Made by a program: the position numbers and the translations under genes. The notes beneath the pieces are model-generated. The model ran no database searches. It had not been told where the DNA came from and worked only from the letters and a program-made list of their open reading frames with translations. This document shows, in pieces, positions 27,611 through 39,680 of a stretch of 64,000 nucleotides of DNA. The number at the start of each line of letters is the position of its first letter. The stretch's first letter is position 1. The DNA comes from Pipra filicauda (Eukaryota; Chordata; Aves; Passeriformes; Pipridae), in contig NW_024104552.1 in assembly GCF_003945595.2 (NCBI RefSeq), positions 124,001 to 188,000 of the forward strand, written 5' to 3'.

Positions 27611-27642
27611 TTTTACTTGACTTCATTTTTACTTGACTTCAT
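27611..27642. repeat. 16-bp perfect tandem duplication
   Basis: TTTTACTTGACTTCAT occurs twice in a row (27611-27626 and 27627-27642), directly at the end of the CR1 reverse transcriptase fragment. The duplication is seen directly. It may be a replication slip at the repeat boundary or a trace of the insertion. Confidence 0.9.
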
Positions 27643-27868
27643 TTTGTCCAGATCCTTCTGCGAGAGACAGTATCAAAAGATTTGCTGAAGTCCAAAAAGG
27701 TTACATCTACTGGCTTTCCTAGATCAGCTAGGCGGGTTACCCTCTTGTAGAAGGAAATCAGGTTCAACAAGAAGGACTTTCCCCTCATGAAGCCCTGTTG
27801 GTTGTGACCCGTGACTGCGTTGTCCTCCAGGTGCTTTTCAATACCTCCCAGAATAATGCTTTCCATGA
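27640..27868 (-). mobile_element. CR1-type LINE, reverse transcriptase fragment
   Basis: The minus strand holds about 75 codons of an uninterrupted but isolated piece of CR1 ORF2 reverse transcriptase. From the amino end it shows an ESIILGGIEKHLED-like stretch, then QQGFMRGKSFLLNLISFY (the conserved QHGF..GKS.LTNL.SFY block). It ends with VDVTFLDFSKSFDTVS, the fingers/palm block carrying the first catalytic aspartate (family form LDFSKAFDTV). No YADD box, endonuclease or 3' tail is attached, so it is an internal fragment that cannot move. An unusual point is that the frame is still open despite substitutions at conserved positions (A to S in SKAFD, H to Q in QHGF). I read this as a chance survivor rather than evidence of function. 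Confidence 0.9.
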
Positions 27869-28028
27869 AAAGATATTCAAGCTTTGAAATAAAATAACAC
27901 ATCTGCAGTAGGCTGGGCACTCAGATTACAATAAAAATTGAATCCATTATCTGAAATAAGCTTTATTTTGTTCTTTGCATTAGCCACTTATATGTAGTAA
28001 ATAGATTTTTCTTTCTTTTTATCTCAGA
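27869..28028. other. short anonymous spacer
   Basis: AT-rich sequence between the CR1 fragment and the inverted repeat, with no feature seen. Any further CR1 upstream of the recognisable frame cannot be told apart by eye. Confidence 0.5.
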
Positions 28029-28068
28029 AAAATGGTTTATATCCTATATTTTCAATATAAACCATTTT
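28029..28068. repeat. 14-bp perfect inverted repeat (hairpin)
   Basis: AAAATGGTTTATAT (28029-28042) and its exact reverse complement ATATAAACCATTTT (28055-28068) are separated by a 12-base loop. The stem is AT-rich and shorter than that of a microRNA precursor. It could be a structural accident, a small transposon remnant or a cruciform-prone site. Confidence 0.9.
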
Positions 28069-31000
28069 CATTTCATGCTGTTGTAATACTACTGTATTCT
28101 CCTTTACTTTATCCATGCTGTTCTTCTAAATTTGATGCATCTGCTTCATATGACCCTCATTTAATGCCTGACATACTCTTTGATTGCAAACTATTGCTGT
28201 GGCATGTTCACAAAAGTTTAGTTTTTAACTGTATTCTTAAATCAATTTTATAAATATATTGGAAATAATAAGCAAATCATAGCTCACATGACTCTGTTAA
28301 GGATTTTGTGAAAACACTGCTTACTTTGTCATTCACTGGAAGAAATCTTAACCAAAATGGTTAATGCTGATGTCAGATCTTGATTTTCCTCAAAACCAAG
28401 GTTACGTTGGTCTTGATCTCGTATGTTTACCTCTCTGAGAATAGTGCCAGTGCAAGAAGATATACAGTTTAATTTAAATGCATAAATTTTCACACAGACT
28501 AGGCTGAAGCCCTCTCGTGTGGATGGCTAAGCACTCGCTCTAAAGGCTTGTGAAGGCTCAGAGTCAGTTAGTGATCAGAAATCAGGATGTTTGTACAAGA
28601 AACAGCTGCTGGAGCTGGACCTGCCCAGCCTTAAAGCACTACTGATATTAAATTGTGAATGTAACGCTGAGGCAAAAGGCAAATCACTAAACACCAGAAA
28701 GTCAGAGTCCAGCAACAATATTAATGTTGTCTCACTTCACAGTATTTTTAAATAGTGTAAATTGTAGTAGGATGTTAAGTTGTATAATTAATGAGAAAAG
28801 CCAGATTAAAAATATTAATATACATAATAAGGCTGAATTAATATCAGTAGTGGAATAATTATTTAAAAGTTTACTGAAGCTTCTGACTTCTAATTAGAGT
28901 CTTTTAAGACTTCCTTTTCTATTTAACTCCTAATCAGTAGAAGAACCCAAACCCCCAAGTGTTGTTAATACTGTATTTGATAAGTAGAATATTGGGAAAA
29001 AAATAGCATACAACCTCTGTCCTTTTAATTAACTTATATTAGAGATAAAAATGAATAGTTAGGGGAGTAATCAGATCATTTCAAGTGGTTTGACTATTTG
29101 AACTACCCTGTGCTGTTGCTGGTTTTTGATGCAGTTATTTGGTTTTTTCCCTACTGGGGCCAGAAGATGGATCCATGACCCTGTGCTGTAGAGCAGGTGC
29201 TGGCAGTGGTGTGTGGAGGCAATGCAAGCCTCATGGCATAGTGACAGGGGGGTATGTCTGGAAGCTTCCATAAGACTCTACCAAGATTAACAGCTTCGGT
29301 TTTGAGGAGAAAGCCTCAGTATGCTAAGCTTCAGAAGTCAGAAGATTGATAGTTTGAAAATATGGTTATAGTTTGTTCAGCAAGTATTAAAGGCTTAAAA
29401 AAACCCTCCACCCTCTTAATTGTACATTTTCTCTCTCCAAATTTTCAAATAAGGCATACAACTCTGAGAAGAAATAGACCATGGAAATTTTAAATCTGAA
29501 ATGGATTTATTTTAGAAATTGCCAGTACATAACTCGAAGCCCCTAATGGAAATTGCTTTGTAAATGCCACGCCTACTGAAAGTAGTAGTGAAAGTCTGAC
29601 TTGCATTTTTATTCCAGTCATTCTGATGAAATTGAAAAAGATGAGCAGTTGATCCATTGCAGTGCAAAACTTCCATTCTCATGCTATGCCAGAAGAGATA
29701 ATTTTGAGTTCACACTTTCATTTGAGTGGACATAGATGATGGAACTGTTGCCTGTTCAGTTATAGGACACTTCCATTCCTCAAACTTTTAACTGGTACAC
29801 AGTGAGAAATCACTTCACATAAAATTGTGTATAAATGAAGTCTCTGTCAGATGTCTGACAAAATCAGCCAAGCTGCTGGAATGCGCAGGAAAGCCGTGAT
29901 GGAAATAGAGATTATCTGCTAAACCTGATGGATCATGATGGTGGAACTCCAATGACAACTTAGAAGTGTCCTCTTGACTACTTGCATATAAAATATTCTT
30001 TTTGCCTATGAAATAGGGAAAGTGGTGTAGTGATTTAAAAAAAAAAAAAGTAGAAATCAAGGTTCTGATCCTGCTAAGACTTTCTCAGAACACTTATAGT
30101 ATATATTTCTGTTACTATCTTAAAGGATTAAAAGAAAGTCCAGTGAAAATCTTTCCTATATCAAGAAAATGTTAAATTTCCATAGTGAAATGTTTGAGAA
30201 CAGTCGGCATCCACTGTTAAGGTTGCATAGGATTGGTATCTAACTCATAAAGTCTCTCCTTCCTAAGTTTTGAGGTTATTTTCATTTTAATTTATCATCT
30301 TATTAAGGGTGTTTCCTGTGGACTGAGCTAGAAGTAAATAAACATGTAAAAGACTTGAATAATGTCTTTGCAAGGTATTCTTTCTGTTAGTGAACCTGAT
30401 ACAAAATTGGTTTTCATGTTAAGAATAGTACAGTGCTAAAGCAAATGATGGCGCTCATCCTTGTTGTGAGATTTGTCATTCTCTCTCTAAGCAGCAGAGC
30501 ATTTCTAGTTTTTGCTCCCTCCAGGCAAAAAATTTCTTGCTCTGCCTTCTCATTCTCAGGGCCCATACATCACCAAGTAATTTTCCCATATATTGCATTC
30601 TAAGGCTGTATCAATTTTTCTTTGTGTAAAAGCATTACTCTGCTGGTGGCAGATTCTGCATGGCCTTATAAGCTCCTGACTCCCACTGGCTAGGCACTTA
30701 AAATAACTTTTTTTGAGAAGGTGCATCTTCCTGAAGGCCACAAGTGCAACTTACCTGAATTTTTTTTTGCTCCTGATTACTGTATTGAGAATCCTTACCT
30801 ATTAATCAACTTTTTTTGACTGATTACTTTCCGAGGAGCATCCCTAAAATGCCAAGTGTGATGGAAGTTGGCAAAGACAACTGGTGCTGTGTTGGAACCT
30901 GTGCTAAGCTGTTCAGCATGAAGTGTCACAGAAATAGATTATGCAGCTTTTAGGGGGGTGGTTCGGGCAAACAGTTGTGTGATGGATGGCTGACTCCTCA

Positions 31001-34000
31001 GAAATCAAATTACTGATACATGCAGAGCCTTGCTACTGTTTTTGCCACTCATGTTGTCAACTAGAGGTAAAAATACTTCAGTATGGTGCTTTGATGGAAA
31101 ACCTACACAGGGATCGTGGTTCAGGTTGCTACCCAGGAAGGTAACTAAAAGTCAGGGCAAATTTTCATGAAAGTGTGATATGTGGGCATTGAAGCAAGAA
31201 TTTTTATGTGATGTGAGGATACTTGAAAACATGTTCTCTGTAAGATTTAAAATGTTCATTTGTTTGTTTGCCTACCTTCCTTCTTGGGTCACCTTCCTCC
31301 CTCTCTCACTCCCCAGTCTTGCTTGAATTTAAAATTGGTGAGGCTGGGAGTTATGTTTCCATGAAAAGTAGTAGATTATACATTCATCTCTATCTCCACT
31401 GGAATCTGCCAGCAGGCTCTGCAGAGTGCCAAACTGAATTAGGTCCCAGGATCTCAATACATCTGGCTCTTTTGACTAAACGAGAATTTAGGTGCTTTTT
31501 AACTGAAATTTCAGAGACTAAAAAAAGGTTGATTAGTAAACTAATCAGGAGCGGGAGTAATACTGTCTGCACAGCACTTCTACCACAACTGTTTGTCCAC
31601 ATGGTGCAAGACTCAAACCAGTAAAGCCCTACTGGCTCAAGAGTTCAAAGTTGCTTGAGGGGGATAGGAAAGAATACGGAAGATGGTGTTAGTGAGCCTT
31701 GTGGGTGGGGGTACCTTTCTTGGGCATAGAATGATAGGTTTTCATTATGTTCTGTTAAAAGGATTCACAAGAGAGTCAATAAGACACTTGTTAGTTTACT
31801 GATAAACTAGATCTTTTAGTTTAGTAGATTTTCACTACTGGCATGTTTCCCATTTTTTATTGTGTCATAAATTTCTGCCTGCTATGCAAGACAATGCCTG
31901 CTCTGTGATGCTTCAGACTAGTTTCTCCAGAGCTCTTTGAGCTCTCATGTTAAAATCTCAAGTGACTAATGTTACTTCATAGTTCAGAAGCAGATTTCTG
32001 GGTCCCTCTTGCAAAGAGCAGTGATACTGGATAAGTTGAGTGCTATCACTTGAAAACTCCTGTATTCAGTGGTCCAAAAATACCAAAATTAGGTACATGT
32101 TTATGTTTATTCTACACTTGGTTTCTCTTGGTTGCAGAAGACTAATTCTGTCTGTCTTCTGTTTAGAGGCTGGGGCTGTAAAAGATTGACTAAAGTTCTT
32201 GAATGTTGCATCTTTCTTTTTTTTCCTTTGTATTATCTGTATTCAGTGTTTTCATTTTCGAATTTCGTGCTCTCTGTTTTGTCTCTATGAAGCTCAGTTC
32301 TGCAGCCAGCCTTGTACACTGCAGAAATGTAGGAGAAAGTGTGTGGTGGTCTTCTCAGGAAGCAGCCAGAAGCCCCCTCATACACCATATTTGGAGCATA
32401 GCCAGACTCTGTGTGTGTGTTGCTTTCTGCCTTCTCGTTCCCTTTTCTGTGTTTGTTAGAAGGTGCTATTAAGCAACTGCTTTGCTAAAGATTGAATTAC
32501 TGGCCCTGAAGAGTTGCATTGAAGTAGGTGTGATAATGCTTGTTGATCTGCAGCAATAAACTGTTTTCTTTAATAGTTTTTCTGATGTAGGTGATTTCTT
32601 TTAAACTAGGTGTTCTTTGCTTAAATTTACCCTTTACTATTTGCACTGCTGCGTGTGCAGGACAGGTTCTGCGCTGCTTGTTCCTGACTGGAATGCAGTA
32701 ATTACAGACAGCAGAGGATGAAAAGGGCTCTTTATCGGCTAACCTGGCTGCCCTAAACACTGTGAACCAGCAGCATTTTATTGGTGGATCAAATGTCAGG
32801 TACCTGGCTTTGGAACTGACTCCTGCTGTGTTTTGATGAATACTAGTACTTTCCCAGCACACAGTAAAAGAGTGCCTGGAGTACACCTGTGCTTTAAAAC
32901 CTAATATTTGAAACAGTCTGCAGTATCATGAGACTTCTGTCATCTTTTCCTATATAGCCCACCTGAAAGCATTCCTGCCTTAAAGCAGACTCTTAACATG
33001 TACAAAAAATTGGCTTGAGCTCTACAAAAACAAACCATGTGTTCTCTGCACAGAAGAAGAACATTTGTAGTAAAAACAAGTTACGAGAATAAATAACTTT
33101 ACCTGTCTCTTGAACACAGTGTCCTTATAGTAACTTTCATATAAGCAACAACAAAGGAAGTTTTGTTTCAAAGTACAGTCTTTTGAGATGCGCACATAAG
33201 CCACGGAGGATAAATCCAAGGTGTAGGATTGAGATTCTGATTTTTTAAAATTGTGTTCCAGATACTACTACTCAAATTGATCAGGAAATTTGTTTCTCAT
33301 CTAGTAGGAGAAGGGCTCTGGTGATGGATGTGAACTTCTGCCCCAAAGACCCCTTGTTTTCCCTACTCTTGCCCCCGATGTGTGTTTCTCCAATACAGAG
33401 AAATAGCTACATGCTTGTATAGTTTCTGGTACTCAGATGAGAACATAAATCACAAGGTTCACTGTAGTTCCACGCTTGGATGTTGTAACTTTTATCAGTC
33501 TGCAGTACAGATGCTGTAATTGCAAAGACATAAAATTACATCAGCTTTCCAAGTGCCGCCTTGAGAAAAATGTGCCTCCTGAACTCTTCTTCATACCGTA
33601 TTTCCATTAGATTGATTAGAAGAACCGCAGGGAGAGGGTTTAATGCCCCAGTGACCTTTTCACTCTCTTCACTAGTGCCTTTTTTGGACAATTAACATCA
33701 GTGACTGATCTTGCTCTGCTCTGTGCCTTGCTTTGTTGTGGATGTGTGGTGAGGTTTTAGGTCTCTTTCAGCCTGACAATATAGGAAGGAGGGTTTTCGA
33801 AGGTAGGCAGGCATCTAAACTGGCTTATAGGCATAACCTGTAACTCCATTACTGATACAGATACTTTACGCTTGATGTATAAATTGTAGGCTCAAATCAG
33901 CCCAGCTGAGCATCACCATGTTCTTCGCAGGTCTGTATAGCTGCTTTGGCACCACTTTACACTTGCAGCTTACTAATGGTCCGGAGTGGTGGTGAAAAAT

Positions 34001-36319
34001 GCGCCTGAGAGACCACGCTTTTCAAAATGAGATTTTTCAGTCATCTTAGGAGGTTGGTGAGGAAGATATTTGGTAGGTTTTTCTAATGGCATGAATAGAT
34101 ATCACTTCATTGCTTCAATTAAATAAAACTGTGGCCAAATATATACTCCTAGGAACACAAAGATTCAGGTTTGAGGGTTTTTTTTGTTTGGAAGGTTTTA
34201 AAGGAGTTTGAGTGCATTAGTTTAAAGTGCTGTGAAGCAGCTAATTATTTTACAGCATACTATCTAATGGATTAGTATGCTTATTTTTTTCCTGTGATTG
34301 CATCATTAATGACTGCATACTATTAGCAAATTATGGAGTCCAGTTAACAAATGCATTTACATAATAGACACCTGACCATGTACATTTGCATTTGCTCATC
34401 ATTTGATTTTACTGAACTATTGTGTATCTAGACGAACACATCATGTTGCTAAAATCAATCAGGCATTACACACACTCAGTTCATGGCTAGGCTTCGCGAA
34501 CGAAGATTTGGGAAACCTGCTATGACACATGTCTTAGAGGTCAGCATTATCCTCTGGAGTCTTATAAAAGAACAAATGTAGGAAGAATAAATTTGACCAT
34601 CTTTAAAAGCTATGAATATAAAGCAAATGAGAAGTTAACTGTATTAATTTGTTCATTCTTCTTTGCGTAGCCTTTATAATTTCCATCTGTGAATGTGCCC
34701 TGAAAGAATAATGTTTGTCTATTGATTTAGATTCTTTGGGATTTTTAGAATAAAAGAACTATTAACTTGATACCTTTAAGAAGACCTGCTTTCAGAAATA
34801 TTTTTCCCATACTCTTATAATAACCTTTGGATGACTGTCTAGTATGCCAGTCTCCAATGGCTGCAGAAATACTGTTGTGACAGGTATGTCAAGTGATAGA
34901 TCCCATACAATTGCTCAGTTCACTGGGGCAGATTGTGGGTTCGTGTAATTCAGTACCACTCCACTAAACCACTGCTTTCATATGAACTGGTGGGGGTTTC
35001 TTATATATCACAGGTCATGACAATTGTAATTGATATTACTTAATGTTTTCAATTTTAAGATTTATTTTACGTTGGTTTTTCTCTACTAGGCTGTAACGTT
35101 TGCCCAGGTGGGCTGAAGTGTTTCCATCTGATGGCCTCTGTCTGTGGAACCTAATTCTGGGGATAAGAGGAAGTTCTCGGGAGAGGAATACCTGTTTGCT
35201 TTACTTCTACAAAGGACATTCAGCTATATATTAGAATAGATTTAGAAAAAAAAAATTATTTTAAAGTTATTAAAATGTCTTTTAATTCTAGGGTCCGGAC
35301 TAGAGACTTGAAACTTGGCAAGGATATCACCCACACAAATTTTTTAAAGTAATACTCTTTGAATAATTTCTTTTTTTGTGAGTTAGCTTGCCCAACTGGA
35401 AAAAAAATATTTTTCAGGTCAGCTACAGAATAATATTTTATTTTCTCACCAAACTAGAAAAGAAAATGGCTTTGGATAAATGTTTAGTTTAACCTACCAT
35501 GCTTTATCTGTCCTCGTCCTTTTTTTTAATGTTGAAAAGAATAGTAACTTTTTTTTTGTTTGGAAGATGCCTTTAACTTTCTTGACAAGCCCTTACAAAC
35601 TCTTCAAGTATTTCTTGCTCAGACACATTGGCCGAGTTGCCTTTTGCAGGCAGTGCTGACCAGATGCCATGGTGTGGTATCTGGTGGGTTTACTTGTGAG
35701 TGATAGGCAACTCTACTTTCTGTAGATCTCCAAATCAACAATACACATGGCTTATTTTTAGAAGCTTCTAAAAGGGCAAGCAGTATAGGAGTTTTCCACC
35801 TACATTTTTATAAGATGCTAAAGGTTCCATGACCTGAGTGGCAGCACCACTGCCCAAAGACTTCTGCATAGTTATGTGTGGCTCATACTCCTTGCTCTGT
35901 TTTAAAGAATAGTGCATTATGAAACATGATAGCAACAACTCCTTGAACTCTCTGGATCACAGCGAGCAGCATCCCAAAATGGTAACCCAGCTAACACTCG
36001 TGGGCTTGTGTACAGCACAGTGCAGTCAACTGCAGGCAGGTGCCAGGCAGCGCAATAGTATCGGCGGTGCTGCGCACCCAAGGCAGTTATGCTCTGTTGC
36101 CAGTGCTCTAGCCTCTGTTTTGGGTATTCTGTCAGGTCCAGCCTTGATTTCTTTGTGCTGTCTTTCTGCACTGTGGCCACAGCTATTGATGTACTGCTTA
36201 CTACAGACACACAGAGCAGCAGCAGCCTCTCCTCTGCACCGAATCTGGCAAAGTACACCCTGGAGAATATTCCTGCTGACTAGTAAAATTGTGTCATTCC
36301 TGATTAAAACAACATGTAT
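28069..36319. other. anonymous non-coding stretch
   Basis: More than 8 kb without a supported gene. ORFs such as plus 31268-31624 (118 codons, overlapped by a minus ORF) and minus 32497-32886 (129 codons) are unrecognised. Two AT-rich stretches (28.74-28.90 and 34.22-34.47 kb) have the dense TAAT and octamer content typical of conserved non-coding elements. Apart from these I see only ordinary sequence. Confidence 0.5.
34220..34470. promoter_or_regulatory. CNE-like AT-rich block
   Basis: A stretch dense in homeodomain-type cores (CTAATTATTTTAC, CATTAATGAC, several TTAGC/GCTAA) contains an octamer-type ATTTGCAT at 34384-34391 and a run of ATGCATTTACATAAT character. There is no simple repeat and almost no CpG. 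Such texture is common in deeply conserved developmental enhancers. Conservation cannot be measured here, so this is a candidate only. Confidence 0.25.
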
Positions 36320-36533
36320 TGGAGCACTGGCAAAGAGCACACTGGTGTTTGTATTTTTTAGAGACACTGAAGGCGATACAGGGTATTATAAACCAGTATG
36401 CCCTGTCTCAGTACCTGGCAAACTGATTACACTGAAAAATAAAAAAAAAAATACTGCTGTGAAGCTGCTGGAAAATCATAATAAGATGAGGTCAGAATAG
36501 CATGGCTTCTGCAAAGACAGCTTTGATAGTTAA
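36320..36533 (+). mobile_element. decayed CR1 reverse transcriptase fragment
   Basis: In the frame of the plus ORF 35919-36500, the last 50 or so residues include DTGYYKPVCPVSVPGKLI. This lines up with the CR1 reverse transcriptase block DPGNYRPVSLTSVPGKIM. The 36498-36500 stop is followed in frame by HGFCKDSF, the counterpart of the QHGF.KGKS block. The stop thus falls between two blocks whose spacing is about that of the family. Residues just before (TLVFVFFRDTEG) fit the preceding VTPIFKKGKKED region only loosely. No catalytic box or 3' tail is attached. This is an old, isolated LINE relic on the plus strand. Confidence 0.75.
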
Positions 36534-37325
36534 TCTTTTTGAATTGTTTTAATGTTGCAATAGAGGAGCAAATAAAGGCAAATGGTTGGTACAGTTTATG
36601 AAAATAAGGGAAGGTCAATGAAGTGTAGAGCTATTATAGTAGAGAGCAGAACAGACAGTAGTGAAGGCAATTATATCAGCAGTATAAGACTGTAATGTCT
36701 TTGATACAAAACAGCAACTACCTTGCCTAAAACCTAGTTAAGACTGTCAGCTTCTTCCTTATCCATAGAAATTATTACAGTTATTAATAATGGCCAGAGT
36801 ATAAAAAAAAAATCAAAAATTGTAAGAGGAAGGCTATGTAAAGAAAAATTTTGAACAATCTTGAAAAAAAGTGTGCAAATGTTGAGAGTGAAATTTGCGT
36901 TAGTATTTTTAAAAAGTTGCATGGAAATGTTTTCTATATTATGACTAGCTTTGATAATATATACCTATGAAAGAATAAATGAAACCTGCCTGTAATTGGG
37001 ATAAATTTTCAATCTGTGAATTTGTTAAAAAATGGGATTTAGATGCTGTAGGTCTGGTTGTTATAAGGAATTTGTGTTGTGAACTGTTATCCTTTCTCTT
37101 TTAACCCTTAAAGATGATGTACCACAGCCACTGAAAAGTGAGATTTTCATTTTAAAGGCCGTTGAAAAGTTACACAGCTGCAATTTTTTGTTTGGTTTCT
37201 CTTAATCTGATTAATTCATTTAACTTGATCTTGGCTGCTCTATGTTTTTGCTGATGAGAAGTGTGAGAGCCAAGGAGGCTGCTCTGTTGCCAGTGTCAGT
37301 ACCGGCTAGTGTTCAGGGAGGCTCT
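36534..37325. other. anonymous non-coding stretch
   Basis: AT-rich sequence with several A runs and no recognisable gene or repeat. The region after the LINE relic could hold more unreadable LINE sequence. Confidence 0.5.
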
Positions 37326-37351
37326 CCTTATAGCCCACAAGGGCTATAAGG
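37326..37351. repeat. 11-bp hairpin with tetraloop
   Basis: CCTTATAGCCC (37326-37336), loop ACAA, then GGGCTATAAGG (37341-37351) form a perfect inverted repeat. In bacteria this would look like a terminator stem, but here it lies in vertebrate non-coding DNA and no T run follows. Function unknown. Confidence 0.85.
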
Positions 37352-37744
37352 TGTAAACTCATGACAAATTATTACATTTTGCTCGGTTTTCTCTTTGTGA
37401 TTGCCTAAATTTAATTTGGAGTCAGGTGTGCCTTCCAGAAGAATGCCCAGCTTTAGCTTGAAGACAGTACAGATGGAAAATGTAGCATCTTCCTCAGCCG
37501 TTCACCTCAGCAGCTAGTATCAATTTATCTGGCTTTCCTCTGCGTTTTCTCAACTTAATTAAAGAATACTTTGCCAGACAAGACTCTATCTTTATAAAAG
37601 CATTTATAGACTGTAATCAGTTTTTTTTTTTATCATAAAGTAATTACACTTTCACAATGAGGTGTTTTCCAGGATCTGTAGCCTTTTTACTGGCTTTTTA
37701 TTAGACAGCCTTTTCTGCATGTTCTGAGTCTTTGGAGAAGACAA

Positions 37745-38335
37745 CTGTATCCTGGGCTATGTCAAGACAAACATGGCCTTTAGATCGACGGAAGTGATTC
37801 TGCCCCTCTACTTTGCTATTGTGGGAACCCGCCTGGAGCACTGCGACAATGTAAGAAGGATGTGGACCTGCTGGAGCAAGTCCAGAAAAGGCCACAAAGA
37901 TGATCAGAAGACTAAAACACTTCTCCTATGAAGACAGTCTCAGAGAGTCGGGGTTGTTTAGCCTGGAATAGCGAAGGCTCCAGGGAGACCTTTTAGTAGC
38001 CTTCTAATACCTTTAGAGACCTCCAAGAGAGCTGGAGAGGGACTTTTTGCAAGGGCATTGAGTGACAGGACAAGAGGAATGGCTTTAAACTGAAAGAGGG
38101 TGGGTTTGGATGAGATAATAGGAAGAAATTCTTGACTGTGAGGGCAGTGAGAAACTGGAAGAGGTTGCCTGGAGAAGCTATAGATGCTGCATCTCTGGAA
38201 GTGTTCAAGGCCACGTTGGATGGGGCTTTGAGCAGCCTGGTCTAGTGGATGGTGTCCCTGCCCATGGCAGGGGGTTTGGAAGTAGATGATCTTTAAGGTC
38301 ACTTCCAACCCAAACCATTCTGTGATTCTAGGATA
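37745..38335 (+). mobile_element. CR1 LINE, 3' end of ORF2 and 3' UTR
   Basis: This is the longest CR1 piece in the window, about 590 bp on the plus strand. It starts in the C-terminal coding part (CCTGGGCTATGTCAAGACAA, then GTGATTCTGCCCCTCTACTT) and passes GACCTGCTGGAGCAAGTCCA and GATGATCAGAAG. It goes on through the 3' UTR landmarks GTGACAGGACAAGAGGAATG, AGGAAGAAATTCTTGACTGT and CCCTGCCCATGGCAGGGG. It ends in TTCCAACCCAAACCATTCTG and GATTCTAGGATA. Near 37825-37855 the usual sequence between GGAGCACTGCG and AAGGATGTGGACCTG is shortened by some 20 bp, a small deletion. The frame is broken, so the copy is dead. Long minus ORFs here (37958-38353) are antisense shadows. Confidence 0.95.
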
Positions 38336-39680
38336 TGTAGCAAAAGGAGGCACAGCGTTCTAACACTGGTCACAGAAATGAAATCACCTTTTCCCTCCCG
38401 TGTTTAGCCCTGGCTCTGGCTTCTTTCTTCTTATATCCTGTTCGTTTGGGGTTTTCTTTTAAATTTATTTAGCACTTGGGTAGCTACTATTTCTACATTT
38501 ATACTTGCCAACCTTTTCTTTTGTCCCAGAGGATCCACTAATTAAAAGATTACAATTACATTGTTGTAATTCTGGATTAGATTTGGAAAGGATTATTACT
38601 TTATGTAAGTATGTGCGCGAGAGTACTGTATTACAACATATCTTATTAAATAGATGATACCTTTACAAAGGTTATCAATTTAGCTTTTTTCATGCTGAAT
38701 ATTATTTTAACATATCAAAAATTCTTAGTCTAAAAAGACTTTGCCACAGCTCTAAAGCCGCTATCTAAGCACTGTAAGATCATATTCTTTCTACAGCTCA
38801 GCTAAATTACTAATTACAAAGCTAAACTGTAATCCAAAGTCATATTTTGGTTTGTAAAAAGAGGGGTAAAATTGTCCAGTGAAACTTTGCTTCTATGCCA
38901 TGCGTATCACGTGATCTATTTCCATCTAAAGGAAGATACATTGGTCATACTGTTATTGTTGGAAATTTAGAATTTTTGTATACCCAAGGAAAATGATCTT
39001 GAAATACTCTAGGATTCCCTTTGCCCTTATCCTTGCTGTCAACCTGGGTATTTGTCTAATGCTTTGGATTTGGAACATCTCTTTACAACTTACTTGGTTA
39101 AACTTACATCCCGGTGCTGAGGTAGTTTTTCCCCCCAGTAACTTCAGCTGCAGTACCATGATGCAAATCATGTCAGAGCATTGTTGCTATGCCAAAGTAG
39201 CCTAGTGTCTTGTTTGATCCCTTCAGGATGAAGCAGATTCTGCACCCCGCTCTCTGGGACTTATGCATGGAGTTGATTCATTTTCATCTACAGCCAAGAT
39301 TCCTACCCCCTTTCTCACTTGCTAGAGCTAGCAGCTATTGAAATGAAGTTTTGGCTTTTATTCAGGAATAGTTAGGTACAAATGTGACATACAGGTGTGT
39401 TATGCTGTTTTCCCTTTTGGTTTGCCTACCTGCCACCCCTTGAGAATTTTTGTGCGCTCATTAGAGGCAGAACATGATGATGGAGGAGTACTCCCTGGTG
39501 AACAAAGCCCTTCCTGGTAAGCTTTCACTCTAAAGAACATTTTAAAATGTGACAAATTCATTTCAACATCTCATCATCTGGGATTGTTACTCTTTAAGGA
39601 GCACGATCTTGCTGTAGAAGTATATAGACATATTTTGATTGCCGCTACAATCAAATGTTACAATTTAAATTTACAAATTA
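38336..39680. other. anonymous stretch with CNE-like texture
   Basis: No gene was seen. The part from about 38580 to 38860 is AT-rich and dense in TAATTAC, TTTAGC and GTAATCC-like words without simple repeats, so it could be a conserved non-coding element. ORFs at 38953-39205 on both strands overlap each other and are unrecognised. Confidence 0.45.

Noticed and set aside
28029..28068. Inverted repeat as a microRNA precursor
   Set aside because: A 14-bp stem is well short of the roughly 30-bp imperfect stem of such precursors, and the flanks do not extend the pairing.
37326..37351. Hairpin as a transcription terminator
   Set aside because: Intrinsic terminators of this form are bacterial. 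The CR1 and LTR content shows a vertebrate nuclear sequence, and no T run follows.
37958..38353. Minus-strand ORF of 131 codons
   Set aside because: It is the antisense of a plus-strand CR1 3' end and has no own support.
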